A DNA stretch of 37,095 bases from an uncultured Prevotella sp. (GTDB lineage: Bacteria > Bacteroidota > Bacteroidia > Bacteroidales > Bacteroidaceae): assembly GCA_900318855.1 (NCBI GenBank), contig ONMG01000239.1:1-37095 (forward strand), in the 5' to 3' direction. This document shows, one piece after another, positions 36,812-37,095 of the stretch. Position 1 is the stretch's first letter; each line of letters starts with the position of its first letter. Below the pieces are notes generated by a model. The model was not told the origin of the DNA. It did not search any database and saw only the letters and a program-made list of their open reading frames with translations. The position numbers were made by a program, and so were the translations under genes.

Positions 36812-37095
36812 ATGGATATCAGTTTTATTATAGACAGCATGGGAGTGTTCCTGGCAGTGATACTCCTGTTGGTTATCGTGCTGCTTGTAGCCAAGCGCTA
36901 TCTCTCGCCCAGTGGTAACGTGACCATCACGGTGAACGGTGACCGCAAGCTTACGGTGCCCCAGGGTGAGAGCGTCATGGCAACACTCAACCAAAATGGC
37001 ATCTACCTGCCCTCTGCCTGTGGCGGAAAAGCCAGTTGCGGGCAATGCAAGTTGCAAGTGCTCGAGGGTGGAGGCGGAATCCTGGATTCCGAGCG
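36812..37095 (+). CDS. nqrF: Na+-NQR subunit F (5' part; cut by the window edge)
   Basis: Electron-input subunit that oxidises NADH through FAD and a [2Fe-2S] centre. Only the first 94 codons are in the window, translated by hand from ATG 36812. They show an N-terminal membrane helix (about 10-28: MGVFLAVILLLVIVLLVAK) and the start of the ferredoxin domain (VTITVNGDRKLTVPQGESVMATLNQNGIYLPSACGGKASCGQCKLQV), with three of the four cluster ligands, Cys70, Cys76 and Cys79. The fourth cysteine and the FAD/NADH domains should lie beyond the right edge. Confidence 0.94.
   Translation, partial: MDISFIIDSMGVFLAVILLLVIVLLVAKRYLSPSGNVTITVNGDRKLTVPQGESVMATLNQNGIYLPSACGGKASCGQCKLQVLEGGGGILDSE

Overview
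The window reads as a chromosomal piece of a Bacteroidales bacterium, most likely Prevotellaceae. The evidence is Bacteroidetes-type promoters (TTTG, about 19-20 bp, TAnnTTTG) in front of many genes, a serine palmitoyltransferase gene, a complete-looking Na+-NQR operon, the long form of HisG, a DUF4836 lipoprotein, a TlpA-like protein carrying a TonB C-terminal domain, and a TamB with Bacteroidetes layout. I see no phage, transposase, integrase, CRISPR array or plasmid functions. Most genes are housekeeping or envelope genes, and the novelty lies in a few unusual proteins and in the non-coding stretches.

Layout. 1-4179 (minus): a C4-dicarboxylate carrier (cut by the window edge) downstream of hisG-hisD-hisC. 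4279-8516 (plus): a lipoprotein lytic transglycosylase with a shortened substrate-binding domain, a non-coding stretch with a 22-bp tandem repeat, a trypsin-fold protease lipoprotein and NhaA. 8641-10785: a nitroreductase (minus), a small glutaredoxin-like protein (plus) and a one-CTD J-domain protein (minus), with hairpins between the convergent genes. 10895-13762 (minus): a secreted DUF362 protein followed by a TonB-dependent receptor. 14056-16097 (plus): a PfkB-type sugar kinase with an apparent Sec signal peptide, then an FMN-dependent hydroxyacid dehydrogenase-like enzyme. 16098-17029 is non-coding: it holds a promoter that runs directly into a strong terminator (a candidate small RNA of about 68 nt), a second cluster of the 22-bp repeat, and the promoter of the next operon.

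17030-22976 (plus) is one tight operon: a NupG-type nucleoside transporter, a bifunctional-nuclease/UVR protein, RsmE, a DUF4836 lipoprotein, an ABC ATPase with a variant P-loop and an FtsX-type permease. The last three look like an uncharacterised envelope module. 23228-25629: a lipid kinase of the diacylglycerol/long-chain-base kinase family diverges from serine palmitoyltransferase, which suggests a sphingolipid locus. 25693-25927: two identical tRNA-Pro(UGG) genes. 25993-31331 (minus): tamB and, overlapping its stop, a thioredoxin/TonB C-terminal domain fusion. 31387-32262 is non-coding, bounded by a direct repeat. 32332-37095 (plus): nqrABCDE and the first 94 codons of nqrF, encoding the Na+-pumping NADH:quinone oxidoreductase.

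Functionally, the window combines amino-acid synthesis (His), Na+ energetics (NQR pump, NhaA antiporter), redox and thiol proteins, and a large share of envelope biogenesis (TamB, MltF-like, lipoproteins, FtsX-type ABC, sphingolipid synthesis). The best candidates for something undescribed are the DUF4836-ABC-FtsX module, the apparently exported PfkB kinase, and the 22-bp repeat family shared by two intergenic regions.
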